Below are positions 37,997 through 50,016 of a DNA stretch of 64,000 nt, one piece after another. The translations under genes were made by a program, and so were the position numbers. The notes beneath the pieces were generated by a model that did no database searches, had not been told where the DNA came from, and saw only the letters and a list, made by a program, of their open reading frames with translations. The stretch is taken from NCBI GenBank assembly GCA_001632425.1, contig KV425557.1, positions 186,001-250,000 of the forward strand, read 5' to 3'. Source of the stretch: Neolentinus lepideus HHB14362 ss-1. Lineage: Eukaryota; Basidiomycota; Agaricomycetes; Gloeophyllales; Gloeophyllaceae. Numbering within the stretch: position 1 is the stretch's first letter; every line of letters begins with the position of its first letter.

Positions 37997-39696
37997 ACGA
38001 AAATGGGACAATGGGCTTACTCTCACCTTGGTCTCGTAATGTAAACTTATACCCATTCATCTCGGCATTTGTCAGTCGATACCTCCAATAAATCTAGCGC
38101 TTCGTGGAAGACAAGGTGCACCGGTGTATATACTGCGCATACATATGCAGTAGCATGTCCGGAATTACGCGGCGTCTTCGTAAGTGGTCTAAGATGAAAG
38201 ATCGGCCATTGGCTCTTACACGGCAACCACATTGAATTTACGCGATGCGGTGAAATTGACCATCGTCCTTGTGGTCCTGTCGTTGATCATCTTATCGAAA
38301 TAACTTCCGGCTATACATAGGAAATAGGGCGCGCGGGAACATTGTAGTTCATCAGAAACATTGCGCTGTCGAGCTTGCGTTATGATTCATCAATGCCTTG
38401 ACCGTCGTGGCATTCAGTCGTGTCGATGATCTACTCAGGGTTGATACGAGCGAACTCACTGAGCGTCTGAAAACTTAGTTGATGTTGATGTGGTCACCGA
38501 TGCGCACGCTGAAGCGGACTCGCTTGCCATCTACGCGATAATAAGTGAAGGCAACGAAGACCGTGATAGCACCAGTACGTACTAATATGCAAGTAGAGGA
38601 ACTTAGGGATGATAGTGATGGTCTTTTGGTCTAAAGACGGACCGTCAATGAAACGGGCTCCCAGTGTACGAGTCCACCCACATGTCCAAGGCATAGTTAC
38701 GTGCTTGTACCTGCCGTCGAAGGAGGTTTCTTGTAAAGTCGGAGGTTACCACTGGTTGTCTTTCTGCTGCCTACAGGCAAATGGCTGATCAAGCCACTAG
38801 CATGACGTCAGATCGGTCCTAGCTACAAGTACTATAGCGTTCCTTGCAATATGGGACACATTAGTCCAACTTGCGATTCCACGATGGAAGAGATGCTCGG
38901 TGTGCATATGGAGCCATCACTTAGACTCGATTTCCCAGGTATACATTTTGATCGAGGTCGCATCGTGAGACGAGGCGAGAGGTACAGGGGTATCATCGAC
39001 GACACCCTCATGTCGGTGAGGAACTAGTTGCGAGGTTCTTGTAGAGATACGGAGCCGGGGATCATATACATACAGAAGAAGCTGTCAAGCTGACCTCTCT
39101 TGAATTTGTTGCTCTACTACTGCGGAACAATTGACATGGAGTTCCGGGAGGTGGAGCTGGAGACGGCGCAACTAGCAGTCCGATGATACCCATTCAAATG
39201 CGACCCACAAACGGAAAAAAAACTTCTGGGTGCCATTGTGAGTTAGGTGGCTCCTTCACTTAGTGAAGGAGACATCTGATTCACAAGTTCAAAGGGCTAC
39301 TGAATTATAATGCCCCTCTGAATTGGAGCGTGCTGCAAGAAATCCCAAAATACCTGCTGGAACTGCCGAGCAGACTGACGAGTAAATCGGCGAGTTAAAA
39401 ATCGAGTAGCCATCAAGGTATTGTAGGACCGTTGAGAAGACAAGCTGACAGATCTGGTAAAGAAAGCGACGTAGGGGTTCGGCTAGTGCGACTTGATTCC
39501 TTCTGGCAACACCTCACTTGGTTGCGAACTGTAGATTAGCGGGTCTACTGTCCCGGGGAACACGCTTCACATGCAGCACTGCATCCTGAGCTCAGTCAAA
39601 AGTCCAAGGTCATCCTCCCGGTTCAATGTCAGTGAGGTATGGTCAGGGACTCGCTCTATGGATCACATATCCACATTACTGTGATATATACATCGA
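37997..39696. other. Intergenic region, possible gene fragment on the minus strand
   Basis: No intact gene. On the minus strand about 38480-38760, adjoining frames read RNLLRRQVQARNYALDMWVD, then after a one-base shift FIDGPSLDQKTITIIPKF, then YYRVDGKRVRFSVRIGDH before a stop. This could be a decayed coding sequence, or chance; no family recognised. Confidence 0.35.
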
Positions 39697-40210
39697 TTAA
39701 AAAGGCTTGTCGGATGCGGGTGTCGTATCCTCGTAGTATCGGCCGAGCTGTTAAACTCGGTCAATTATACGAGAGCGAAAGCTATATGGTTGCACTTACG
39801 ATGGGTACCTTGATCAATAATCTATTCTTGACGATGGGGGTGACAGAAAGCAGCTAACGGTGTAAACGAATATTAGTACAGAGGTCCTTTCGGTGATCTG
39901 GAGCTCATATTATGGGGGCATCCGAGTTCGCAATAAAGGATGACCGGACGACTGGACGGATTCGAAACTCGAGATTGGAGTAAAGCGCAACTCACGTAGA
40001 TGACTGCAACGCCAGCACCGGCACCCCAAATTCCCCATGAAACCCCCCACCGTCTCGCTATCGACTGCAGACCATCGAGCGCCCCGCCGACCTCGTCTTC
40101 AGACAACCCTATTTATCCCGATGCCAGCAACCACTCACAGGCAGATGGAAGGTCCCGACGCGCTGGTAGGCGGGGACCTGGTGGACGTCGAGCTTGTGAG
40201 TGTTGGCCAT
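39697..40210 (-). CDS. QCR10: Ubiquinol-cytochrome c reductase subunit 10 (complex III)
   Basis: Four small exons, 40210-40139, 40064-39996, 39853-39800 and 39747-39697, give 81 residues, close to the 77 of yeast Qcr10. It has a short matrix-side N-terminus ending GTFHLP and a single membrane helix (WGIWGAGAGVAVIYLLS). The conserved end is VPILGRYYEDTTPASDKPF, which parallels the yeast end PLLGPTLEDHTPPEDKPN. Introns are 74, 142 and 52 nt. The subunit sits at the edge of the cytochrome bc1 dimer in the inner mitochondrial membrane. It shares a 320-bp divergent promoter with NOP16. Confidence 0.88.
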
Positions 40211-40530
40211 TTCTATAGGGTCTTAATAGGCAAAGAAAGGCTGCCTGGAGTATGAAGCGAAAGGTACTGTGGACGAGACGAACTGCTGTCGGAACTTGGC
40301 GTCGACGAAAATGGAATGTCAGCGGAGTTCGAAAAATCGCGATACTCGGCCTCTCATTGGCTCATGCGAAACTTGATCCATAACATTTGCTCGTTTACAC
40401 TAGTGTGCGTCGACCACTTTACGATCGCAGCGTCTGTAGCTTACTCCGCTTCACTCGCAACTGTCTGGGACTAGTCCTGATTCTGCTACCTGGAAGAACT
40501 ATACTCGAAGCTCTTGCCTGCTCGGAAAAC
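40211..40530. promoter_or_regulatory. Divergent promoter QCR10 / NOP16
   Basis: 320 bp between two divergent start codons. No clear TATA element; both are housekeeping genes. Confidence 0.5.
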
Positions 40531-42132
40531 ATGGCAAATCCAAGGCAGCGTCGCAAAAGTCGGTCTGGCTCTCATAAGGCTGTACATCATTCTCGCCGAG
40601 CCAAGCGGCTCTTGAAGAAACAACCACGTACGTACACAAACTAGCTATGGCTTTTCATTCTCAGTGAAAAGGGGGTCTTACGGCCGTTGCTGTGTGATCC
40701 CCTTTCCCCGTGGATTTCCATCGTCTGCCCTGTTACCTGCTTCATGTTTTAACCCGTCAATATTTAGCGATCCGGGGTCCAAAGGCTCTCCAGGACGCAT
40801 GGGATAAGACAAAGACCGTTAAACAAAAGTGCGTTCCTGCTCCCACTTGTTCCTGAAACACAGCATCCGGCGAGCCCCTGCATTCATTTATCAATTACTT
40901 GTGGCTGATCTCCGCCATCTGTCTCCTATGGAATAATAGTTATGAAGCCCTGGGCCTTGTCCACTCCCTGAATCCAACATTGTCCGGAGGTATTGAAGTG
41001 GCTCTAGGAACGAATCCTCTAGCATCCGCGTCTACGTCCGCGACATCTACAGTCTCCGCTGTTCCCACGCGTGTTGACCGGAGTACAAGTCCTTCAAGAA
41101 AGGGCAAGGAAAAAGAGGTGGCTGAGGGAGTACCGAGGGGTTACGGCCGCATTGTGAGGGACGAGAACGGCAACATTGTGGATGTTGACCTTGGCGACGA
41201 CGAAGACGACACGAACGAGGCCGAGGATGAAGATGAAGATGCGCTAATTGAGGAGAAGGCGTGGAAAGAACCGCCAGTGGCGGACGCCGGGCGTTGGATT
41301 AAGATTGGGCCAGACGACGCGCATCGGCCCACGGATGTCGTGAAAGGTGAGTGGCCTCCACGACTTTCCATGCCGTTACCCTGTTTCGTACGCGGACTTC
41401 CGCCCGTCCATGAGGTTGTTGGACATCCCCCGGTTTTCCTCCTGCATGCTACGTCACGCGCAAGAAGTCCGCAGGACGTCGCAGAAATTTTCCCAGCCTC
41501 TTGTGCATGTTTGTAACCCGACATGCCAGCACTTGCGGGGTGATATCAGTGGCGCTGGACAGGCAAATCCGTCCGGTCACTTGGAAGTGCCAAACGGGAT
41601 CTGAGGAAGCTGGACAGATTACACAGACGACGGGATTACTGATATGTAGTGTCAGCGGAGCCAGATGCGAAAAGGACGCATCAAAAGGTTCATTCTTGAT
41701 TGACATGAAGTAACGGCCGGATCGCCATGGCATGAGATCTGTGCATCTCCCGACGTCAGTTCTAGGGATTCTTCTCCAGCGGAGATTTTCGATTCTTCAG
41801 ACTTGCAGGTCACAGAATGCTTCCGTGTTTCGTTCTACGCTTGCGGGCATATTTGCTGTTGCGTCCCGCACGTGTCAGGCGCACCTATTTGTTTATAGAA
41901 ACTCATTATTTCCTATTTAGTGCTAGAAGAACTGTCAGCCAGCCAAACGCGCCCTACACGCCATAGCTCATCAGCGGAGATTGGGTACCTTCAGCGCCTA
42001 GTTCACAGGCATGGCAGGGACCTGGAAGCCATGGCGAGGGATAGGAAACTGAACGTGGATCAAAGGAGTGCTGGACAACTGGGACGCGCGATCCAGAAGG
42101 CCGGTGGATTTGAGAAAGTGGCCGGAGGGTGA
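40531..42132 (+). CDS. NOP16: Nucleolar protein 16, 60S ribosome biogenesis
   Basis: Exons 40531-40627, 40768-40828, 40940-41346 and 41921-42132 give 258 residues. The N-terminus is the basic family signature MANPRQRRKSRSGSHKAVHH followed by RRAKRLLKKQP. Next come IRGPKALQDAWDKTKTVKQN and YEALGLVHSLNP. An acidic stretch (GDDEDDTNEAEDEDEDALIE) lies mid-protein. The C-terminal domain (LQRLVHRHGRDLEAMARDRK, IQKAGGF) is typical of Nop16. It acts in pre-60S particles in the nucleolus. The last intron (41347-41920) is 574 nt, about ten times the local norm. Confidence 0.95.
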
Positions 42133-42984
42133 ACAAGTGCGACGGAGCTGTTTGGTCACAGTATTCCCCGTATTATTAGTTTCATGTGAAAGGTGGAGAG
42201 TTTGGTTATGACGAGGATATCGGCAATCGCCCCACACCGAAATAGGTGTGATTGTCAATTGTTAGCAAATGGTTCGCGCTAATGTGCAAATTACCGGCGG
42301 TTCGGCAGATGAAATACACATATTCATCCGGGGTGAGAGCTCTGATTTTACGGTGGAAAGTATGCCGAGCGACCGTGGCGTGGATTTATTGCTGGGGCAG
42401 CATATGGGTGTGAGAACGGAGTGGCAGTCGGTAAGTATGGGGCTTGCCGGAGGACCGGGAGAACGAGCCAAGGCAGAGGCTGTGCTCAAATGCGTGGGAA
42501 GAGGCGGCTTCTCTGTGTTCTTGAGCATCTGGGACCATATCGAGCTAGAAGGACTGGGATACGGCATCGCGGGGCGTCGAAGGTAACGGCGTCCGAGCAG
42601 TCGACTACGGACGAGATACGGAGGATCTGGCTAGCGATGATATGGGAGGCAGATAATATTCGAGTGCAGGGCCGCGGGGTTGGGACAGAGCCTGGGGACG
42701 GGCAGCCAATGAGGTCGCGGCGGGCCGGGATCGGGCAGATCTGGTAATTAAGGAACTTGCAGCGGATCTCGAACTGGACCGAGACAGGAAAGGGAATGGG
42801 ACTTGGGGAGGACGCAGTCACTGGACGATCAGTCACCCTGGGTCACCTCGATATGTTTCGTGACGTCGTGCTTCTTCCGATGTTTTCGTCCTCCTCTGTC
42901 TTCCCCGCCGTCTTTTCTGACTAGCCATCCCTATATAATACCCGCCCTCCTACTCCTTCTTCTCATCCGACCCCCACCCTCCCA
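42133..42984. other. Intergenic region upstream of the Zn2Cys6 gene
   Basis: Open frames exist on both strands at 42262-42586 and overlap each other; neither has a motif or splice partner. A TATA-like TATATAA is at about 42932, some 50 bp before the Zn2Cys6 start codon. Confidence 0.5.
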
Positions 42985-45900
42985 ATGTCTCCCAAGTCCG
43001 ATACCTCCTCCTCCTCCCGCCGCGCCTCCTCGCCCAGCCCGCCCTATCCCCCGCACCCTGCCCGACGCTCCAACAACAAACCCAAATCAGCCAGGCAGCA
43101 GTTCTCGGCGTGCGGCGCCTGTCGTATGCGGAGGTGGGTCCGATCACGCGTTCCTTGTCCCTCAATTTTTTTTGAACAGCCACGGAGTACTAACCACCAC
43201 TGCTTTGTTGATTTTTTTGCCGTCCGGCTCATGCGCCCAAAAACAGAGTCAGATGCGACCTGAAAGATTTACAAGCCACTGCCATCGACGGACAGCATAT
43301 CGCGTGTTCCAACTGCAGAGAACGGGGTCTCAAATGCGTGTACGTCCATAGCTCTGCCTTCCTGCTACACGCGCAAACATTTTCAAACTCCGTTTCTCCC
43401 TTCTTATCTGGACCCATCATCCCCGCTGCTCCTAATCCGTCATGTCTCATGCCTCCCATTACAGAGATGAGTTTGCGCAGGTCAAGGCTGTCAAGCTTCT
43501 CCGCAGAGGAAGGCGACTACAGCAAGTAGAGTGAGTCCGCACACAGTAATGACCCACCCAACATTCTCTCATCTTCATATTTAGGGCGGTGTACGGCAAG
43601 GTGCAGCAAGGCGACTCTCAAGCCGTGAATCTCCTTGCCGGGCCCTCGATTGCCGTTTCACAGACCCCACTCTGTTATATCCCTAGATTGAAACCAGAGT
43701 TCTTTAGTTCCCACTTCTTCAGAGCGTTCAGCGTACAGCGTGAGTAAATTTTAATTATCCCCATCTCCGAGGCGTTTCCTGTTATTACCACATGCTCTAC
43801 GTAAACTCCTCTCTGTGTCCTCGAGCCTTTAGCGGTCTGTTCCCGTTTCTCACGGCACTCGTTCCGAGTACTCGGGCCGCTGTCATTGCCTTAACTGTTA
43901 TTTGCTAAGCGTCGAACCCCGTACTGACCTTGTGCTACTCTAGGACCCATTCTAGACCCTTCAGAATTCACCTCACGTTATTTCGAGTACACCAAAGGCA
44001 ATCCAGATGCGCTGGGCGCAGCAGGCCAAATCATTGCCATGGTCCTCGTGGTCTGGGCAAACAGCTTTGCCATCGACGAAGCAGGCAATCCCATAGAATC
44101 CGAGGCTCCCTCTTTACCATCTGTAGGCCATTCTTCCACCTCCAACGCACCCTCGACGTCCGGCTATGTATCTGACCGCTCATCGGCTTCGCCTGGTGCT
44201 TCTGACCCCACCAATCGTGGTGTCTATCCTAACCTCGGCGCAGATGATAGCCCCTCTCGCAGTACGGAGCAGCGGTACGAAAGCATACGGCGGAGAAAGG
44301 AGAAGACGAACGAGATGCTCCGCGAGATTCTCAGGTTGATAGACGTCTGTGGGATACTCCGTAAACCCACATGGGATGGAGTCAGAGTGTTGTTGCTCGT
44401 CCTGCCGTTGACTGTTGGTAAGCCGTTCATCGCGCCTAGTAGTCGGGCGTTTACTTACTTCTCGGTATAATTTCACTGATGGATACAGATACGCAACCTC
44501 CTATGGAACGCCTGGTGAGTTCAATCCTGTATATGCGCCCCGATGTTACTCATGCACGTTCTTCCGCAGACGATGTATGAATCTACTCTGAGCCAAATCT
44601 ACACCCTCTGCAGTCTCACGTCGGCGACGTCAGTTCACAGCGGTCAGGGCGAATACATTGATGCTCTAGTCCGGGCTCGCATATTTTGGTACGCCTATGC
44701 CCACGAAGGTATCACGACTGGTTTGAAGGGTGGGCGATTATACTTGTACGTACAGCCTCGTACACCTCCTGGTGCCTGTCCCTCGGGGCGCTTGCCATAA
44801 TGTCTCTACCCACGCATATAGTCAATGTGCTAACACAACCTCGTGGCCGCCACAGATCTGAAGATGACCTAAATGCGTTTCAGGCGACGCTGCCACCATT
44901 GCCCCTGCCGCCTCATTCGCCGTCGTCAACGCCTCATTCACCGACCATGCCTTCACCGCCTCCACTGACTCGCACGTCCCTGACCTACACTGTGCACTAT
45001 CGCTATGGTGCTATACCTCTCCGAGTGTCTAGTGCGTGTAGGCTAGTGCACGCAGCTTTGACCGGGCCTCGATCTCGTCAACGAGGCGAGATTGACGAGG
45101 GTGTGATAAGAGAGGCGTGGGATACGCTCGACAGCGCATGGGATGAGCTCGAGAATCTCAAGTCACCCACTACCGGGGCTATGGGCGTGATGAGTAGAGA
45201 CGAGGTTCTCAGATTTGTATACGGATGGCAGGTGTGTGTATTCACAGCATTGTTGCTCGATCTACCTAACCTCATATAATAATCTACAGATATTTATCTT
45301 TGAATGTCGTACGTCTCTGTCTCCACATGCCCCAGCGCACAAAGTCGGAACTGACCGTCATCCGCAGATAACGTCATACGCGAAGCATTGAAGCAACGCC
45401 TCGTATCACTTTCTTCCTCGTCTCCCAGCAGCAGTCACGCCGGATTCCCGCCCTCATCATCCATGCAATACGAGAAGGCGATCCGTCTACATACGGTAGC
45501 GACGCAGAAGTGTCACGTCCTCGTGCGGACAGTTGTACAAATCATGAGGAACAACCTGGGGACGTCGTTCTTCGAGTACGATGCTGGGATCGCGCGCGAT
45601 GGCTGCTTCTTTACTGGGTACATCATGGCTGAGGAAGGCGTCGGATCTGATGAGGATGTAGAGGTCTGCTTACGCTCTCTGAAGGAGATGCGATGGGCGC
45701 TCTGCAAGAGCGAGGAGAACGAGCAGAATGTCAAGTTGATCTGGGAAGGCAGAGCTAGGACGGGCGGACTGCCCTCGACCCAGCAGCTGTTTGACTCATC
45801 GCGAAGTGGCTTCGGGTCTTCCTCCCATTCATCATTCGGCAGTCCACCATATACGGTGTATGGCTCAGGGATGACTGCTTTGCCCGGCATCCAGGCGGTC

Positions 45901-46422
45901 TCTTCCATTCCCCTGTCACCAGGCCATCGACTTCGGCAATCTTCCGCTACGAGCGCTGATGGGAGCTGGCCCGTTCCACCTTCCAGTCGGAGTGACACAT
46001 CTTCTCCCCGACCAGTCTCTTCGCACTCGTCGTTCTTGCCGTCATCAAGTGCGACCCTGAGTGGCCCGTCGGTCAGCTTGCAGGACGGAGTGTCCGGGAC
46101 AGCCAGCATGTCTATCCCTCGCACTACTTCGTACTATTCACGATCTAGCGACATCGCCGGCGCAGGTCAGCAAATGTATTATGCTTCTAATGACCTCAAC
46201 CAGTACAGTTATGCTGCTTCCTCGAGTTCCTCGACACTACCTTCGCGTTCTCTAACTGGGCATCAAGCTTCCATTCTCACAAGTTCTACGGGCGGCGGTG
46301 GGGCCACCTCAGGACCACTGACGACATCCGCCGGCGTGTACCAACAACCGCAAAATAGATATTTCGATCCAACTGTCACATACCCTGGCTCTGGCACAAC
46401 CTATCCAGAGGTGTGGCAATGA
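42985..46422 (+). CDS. Zn2Cys6 fungal transcription factor
   Basis: Ten exons sum to 862 residues: 42985-43133, 43247-43339, 43465-43530, 43585-43739, 43944-44417, 44489-44514, 44570-44745, 44856-45231, 45290-45308, 45368-46422. The binuclear zinc cluster is CGACRMRRVRC followed 16 residues later by CSNCRERGLKC (Cys 43, 46, 53, 70, 73, 80), split by an intron. A basic linker (AVKLLRRGRRL) follows. The fungal-specific regulatory domain spans the middle (FFSSHFFRAFSVQRPILDP, YIDALVRARIFWYAYAHEG). The last 250 residues are Ser-rich and probably disordered. It presumably binds CGG-type sites. Target genes cannot be read from sequence. Two exons are tiny (26 and 19 nt). Confidence 0.93.
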
Positions 46423-48011
46423 TGAGTATGCGCTCATCTATACCTCGTACCACAATATCTCTGTACCGATCCTCCTATGCCGCGTCCGGTATCCTTGCAT
46501 CTCGAAATCGCATCTACCAGTGCTCCCTATCATGAACTGCATGCAGCATCCAACATGACATTTATCTTGGGGTTATCTTATTATATCCGTATTTCTGGTA
46601 TTTATCTATATCTTTTGTTACTGCCCCTGCTATGTGCCAGTGCTGTTCGATCCTGCTGCGGGCCTGCTACGACGGGCTCTGTATTGTATCACAATGTACC
46701 TATCTCTCCCGTAGAACTGTCATAGTAATATGTAATCGTACGCAGAGTACATAATAGCGATGGCGTTGTCCCGCGAGACGTGATGAGGAGTGTAGAGTAC
46801 GTGGCATCGCGCGGGGCAAAGAGCGTAGGCTCGCGGTAGACATGGAAGACGTCGCAGTGAGGGCCGGCCCGATCCGCGGCGGCACTTCTTCCACAGCGAT
46901 GCATCGGAGTGATGGGAAGCGCCTGCCGAAGGCTAAGAAGCAGGTGAGCGAGGGATATTAAGCCTTTTCTGCTCAGATGAGAATTAGCTCTTCAGTTTAG
47001 GTCATGGCAGATATCGCGATACGCGTGACAATGGAAGTCCCGAGAAGGGGGCTAGAAGCATCGGGACCTCGCTGCAGACGAGTTTAATGCCTCGGCCTCG
47101 GCGCATCCAATCAGCGGTCGATTTCAGTACGAGCCCGACGTCGGTAGGCTGCGCGGCGGGCTTCGAATACAAATAAATATTGGGACGTGCTCGAGCTCCG
47201 AGCCTCCAGCGGCTTCTACGGGGCATCACGGTTTCACGCTTCATGATGACCCTAGGCCGAATACACGTCTCGCCGCTGTGTGCGTCGAGGGCACCAGAAC
47301 GTGGCGCGCCTGCGGTGAACAATTATTGCGTTATTCTCGGGTAGCACCCACGACAAGGCCGCGTGCACTACATCAAGACAGCACCACTGTGGAAGATATT
47401 CCACGCTTCTGCAAGCGGGAAGCTGGTCGTATTAGCTCGTGTTGAAAACCTGAACATCGCTATATCCGAGTTGTTGGGAGCGTGAACCGCGGCGTGGACT
47501 ATCTCCGTAATTTCGCAAACGATCCGTTGTTTTTACAAAGGCACATCTGTCCATCTACCTGTATATCATATTCCATTAGCACGACCAGCCAGGACGCTCA
47601 ACTCACTCCTGAATCAATACGATATTTGGTGACAGATGATCCGGCTGCTGACTAGGAGCAATCTGCAACTCCAAGACCTTCGTCACCGTGATCTTGGTCC
47701 GCTGCGAAAATAGTCGAGCGCGATAGCGGACTGGATCAAGAGCGTGATGTGGACCGATAGATTTTGCTCAACTGTCATCCAGAAATGGCGTAGGCATCTT
47801 CGGGATACCTGATGGCAGTGCGGGAAAATAAGTTATTCGGCAACCCGATGCATAATTGTTGGTCTAGAGCTAACTGGGACATCGTTACCGCAGTGAATAA
47901 TCATCAGCCTCAAGTCAGTCGATCAGCACCGAAAGATCGATCTTCAATCCAGTATGTAGGAAACTGCGTTCCATGTTATCCCAGCATCCTGTGTGCGGCA
48001 ATCTCCTGGGA
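46423..48011. other. Intergenic region
   Basis: Between the 3' ends of the Zn2Cys6 gene and the HAD-like gene, which converge. No supported gene; a minus frame at 47002-47322 lacks any motif. Confidence 0.5.
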
Positions 48012-49417
48012 TCACAGCTTCGGAACAGAAGCCGTGAGGTCTATGCCTAACATGACCTCAAGCTCATTTAGGGCGGACAGAGAACCGCCAATGGCCACGC
48101 CTGACGGATAGAGAGAAAGATAAGCGTCACTAATAAAGCACGAGACTAGCGGAAAGGCGCAAAATGGAAGGAAACAGAGGGGGCTATTAGTACTTACGTA
48201 TCGTCTGCATCCCGAGGCCTCGGGCAGCCTTGAGGTTTCTAGACGGGAACCACCATCAGCAAAGAGATTGCACAAAGCTACACGGGAAAACGCACGCTCC
48301 GATGTCATCCAAGAATACTGCATCTTCTGGTGCGATGCCGTTTCTTTGGCAAGCTAGAATATAGAATGCCGGGTCTGGTTTGCTATTTACGTAGAGAAAC
48401 TTGTCAGTGCTAACTTGAGCCACACGCTGCGGCCAGCGTACCGCATGCCTAACATGCTTGAATCGCAGAAGTCGTCAAATAATGCCTTCAAACTGGGTGG
48501 CACTGGCCCTCCTCGATCCCAGCCCAAGAATGCCAGCTCTGCAACGGGCAGACCAGTGGGAGAGGCCGATGACGGCGTAGCGCTAGAGCCAGAAGTTCCG
48601 GATGCTTGGGGTGCATCAAACTTGGCAAAATTGTTCGTAAGTGCAATGACACGCCATCTTCGAGCTTCTAAGGAGTATAATGTCGTTGAATGTAAGCGCT
48701 ATTGCGGTCAATAGGCAGACAGAATTTCTGGCGGACCTCTGATACGCCGGATTGCTCTGACGACGTGTTCATCGTGTTCCGCACTTTCCCGCATCATGCG
48801 GCCAAATAGCTGCATAGCATGTTGCTAGGGTGTTGGACAAGCAAGCAATGTGAACATACCTCACGTCCATCTATCGCTAGTTCATCAGGGAGTATAGGGC
48901 ATGCTACACCAGGACCGTAAATGTTCCGACTACTTTGATCTATATTAAGCTGTCACGTACATATACCTTTACTTCTGCAATATTCGGCATACCAAACGTT
49001 ACCATTCTGCGTGTCTGACAATTCCTCTCCAAAGCTCTTGTAAAAGTCGTATAGAAGTATTTCACCGCGCTCGAACTTCTGCCACGCGCCGTTGTCGTCG
49101 TGCCTCGTTCTACACAAGAGTCGTTTAGTGTGTCAGGGCACGGAGTATGACCACGGTTCCACGGTTCAACATAAGCTTTGATCCTCGCCAGTCGCAAGTA
49201 AGGGTGCCCACATGGAGACGTTAATGTAATTGACAGGAATGTTATGTTCGCGCTCATAGGCGGCAATGGCCAGGAAGGGACTCTTAAGGACAACGCCCCC
49301 GATCTATACGCGCGAAAGGAAGGATGTCAGTCTCACCATTGTGTCAATAGACACATCAAGACATATGAACTGCGAACCCACGTCGAATATGACAGCCTTG
49401 AGATTGGGACAAGTCAT
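48012..49417 (-). CDS. HAD-like hydrolase (epoxide-hydrolase N-domain / ACAD10 type)
   Basis: About 277 residues from seven or more short exons. The ATG at 49417 opens MTCPNLKAVIFD-IGGVVLKS, where the intron falls right after the nucleophile Asp. Motif I is therefore DIGG, with Gly in place of the usual second acidic residue, as in the EPHX2 N-terminal and ACAD10 HAD branch. Further blocks are GAWQKFERGEILLYDFY, FGRMMRESAEHDEHVV, VIALTNNF (motif II), SKPDPAFYILACQRNG (Lys of motif III) and VFLDDIGANLKAARGLGM (motif IV acids). It ends TASVPKL with the stop at 48012-48014. The substrate is unknown; a small phosphomonoesterase is likely. None of this is visible in a single open frame. Confidence 0.88.
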
Positions 49418-50016
49418 GTTGTCTAAGATGTCAGATTTCCAGCAGAGATGCTGTATAACCGGGCGTATATAATCAAACACCAGCAGCGTTGTCTTAACCT
49501 TAGAACACGACAATCTGGCCCAATGACCGCTCTCACTGAAGGTTAAACACAAGCCAATCGGGAAGGTAGAACCAATCGGAGCCATCTGAAATATTATTGG
49601 CCAGATTTGACCGGTTACCGCACGTGGCATCATTGGTCACCTTCTTAAGCAAGCCTCCGCAGACATTTAATTCCTGGAATGAACGTGATTGCGCTTTCAA
49701 TATACCTACTGTGCTCCCAGTTGTCGCCCGCGATATCTGAAGCCAGGACGGCACCAATGCTACCAATGCTACCTATGGATTGCGTCTTTGTTACCGGTAC
49801 CGGGAGTCTGCTTATTTCCCTATCATGGTCTCCAGTTTCCGTCGGGATAAGGCGCTTATATAGTAGGAGGTGACTCATTTCTATGTCATGAGGCTATGGG
49901 CGCACCGCCCGAACCCAGCAGAACATATAAAGACACTGATTAGGCGCTAGTTCCCACGATATCTCTTGCTTTACTCCACTAGATACCCTTGAACGATAGT
50001 TAACGACTCTCGCACT
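49418..50016. other. Divergent intergenic region HAD / PEF
   Basis: 599 bp between start codons; no gene. A TATA box lies near the PEF side (listed separately). Confidence 0.55.
49926..49931 (+). promoter_or_regulatory. TATA box of the penta-EF-hand gene
   Basis: TATAAA lies 86-91 bp before the start codon at 50017, a plausible spacing for a fungal core promoter. Confidence 0.55.

Noticed and set aside
42262..42586. Overlapping frames on both strands upstream of the Zn2Cys6 gene
   Set aside because: Neither has a motif or an intron structure; both could be chance in GC-rich DNA.
45513..46124. Minus-strand frame of 203 codons
   Set aside because: Antisense to the last exon of the Zn2Cys6 gene, which is supported by ten consistent exons.
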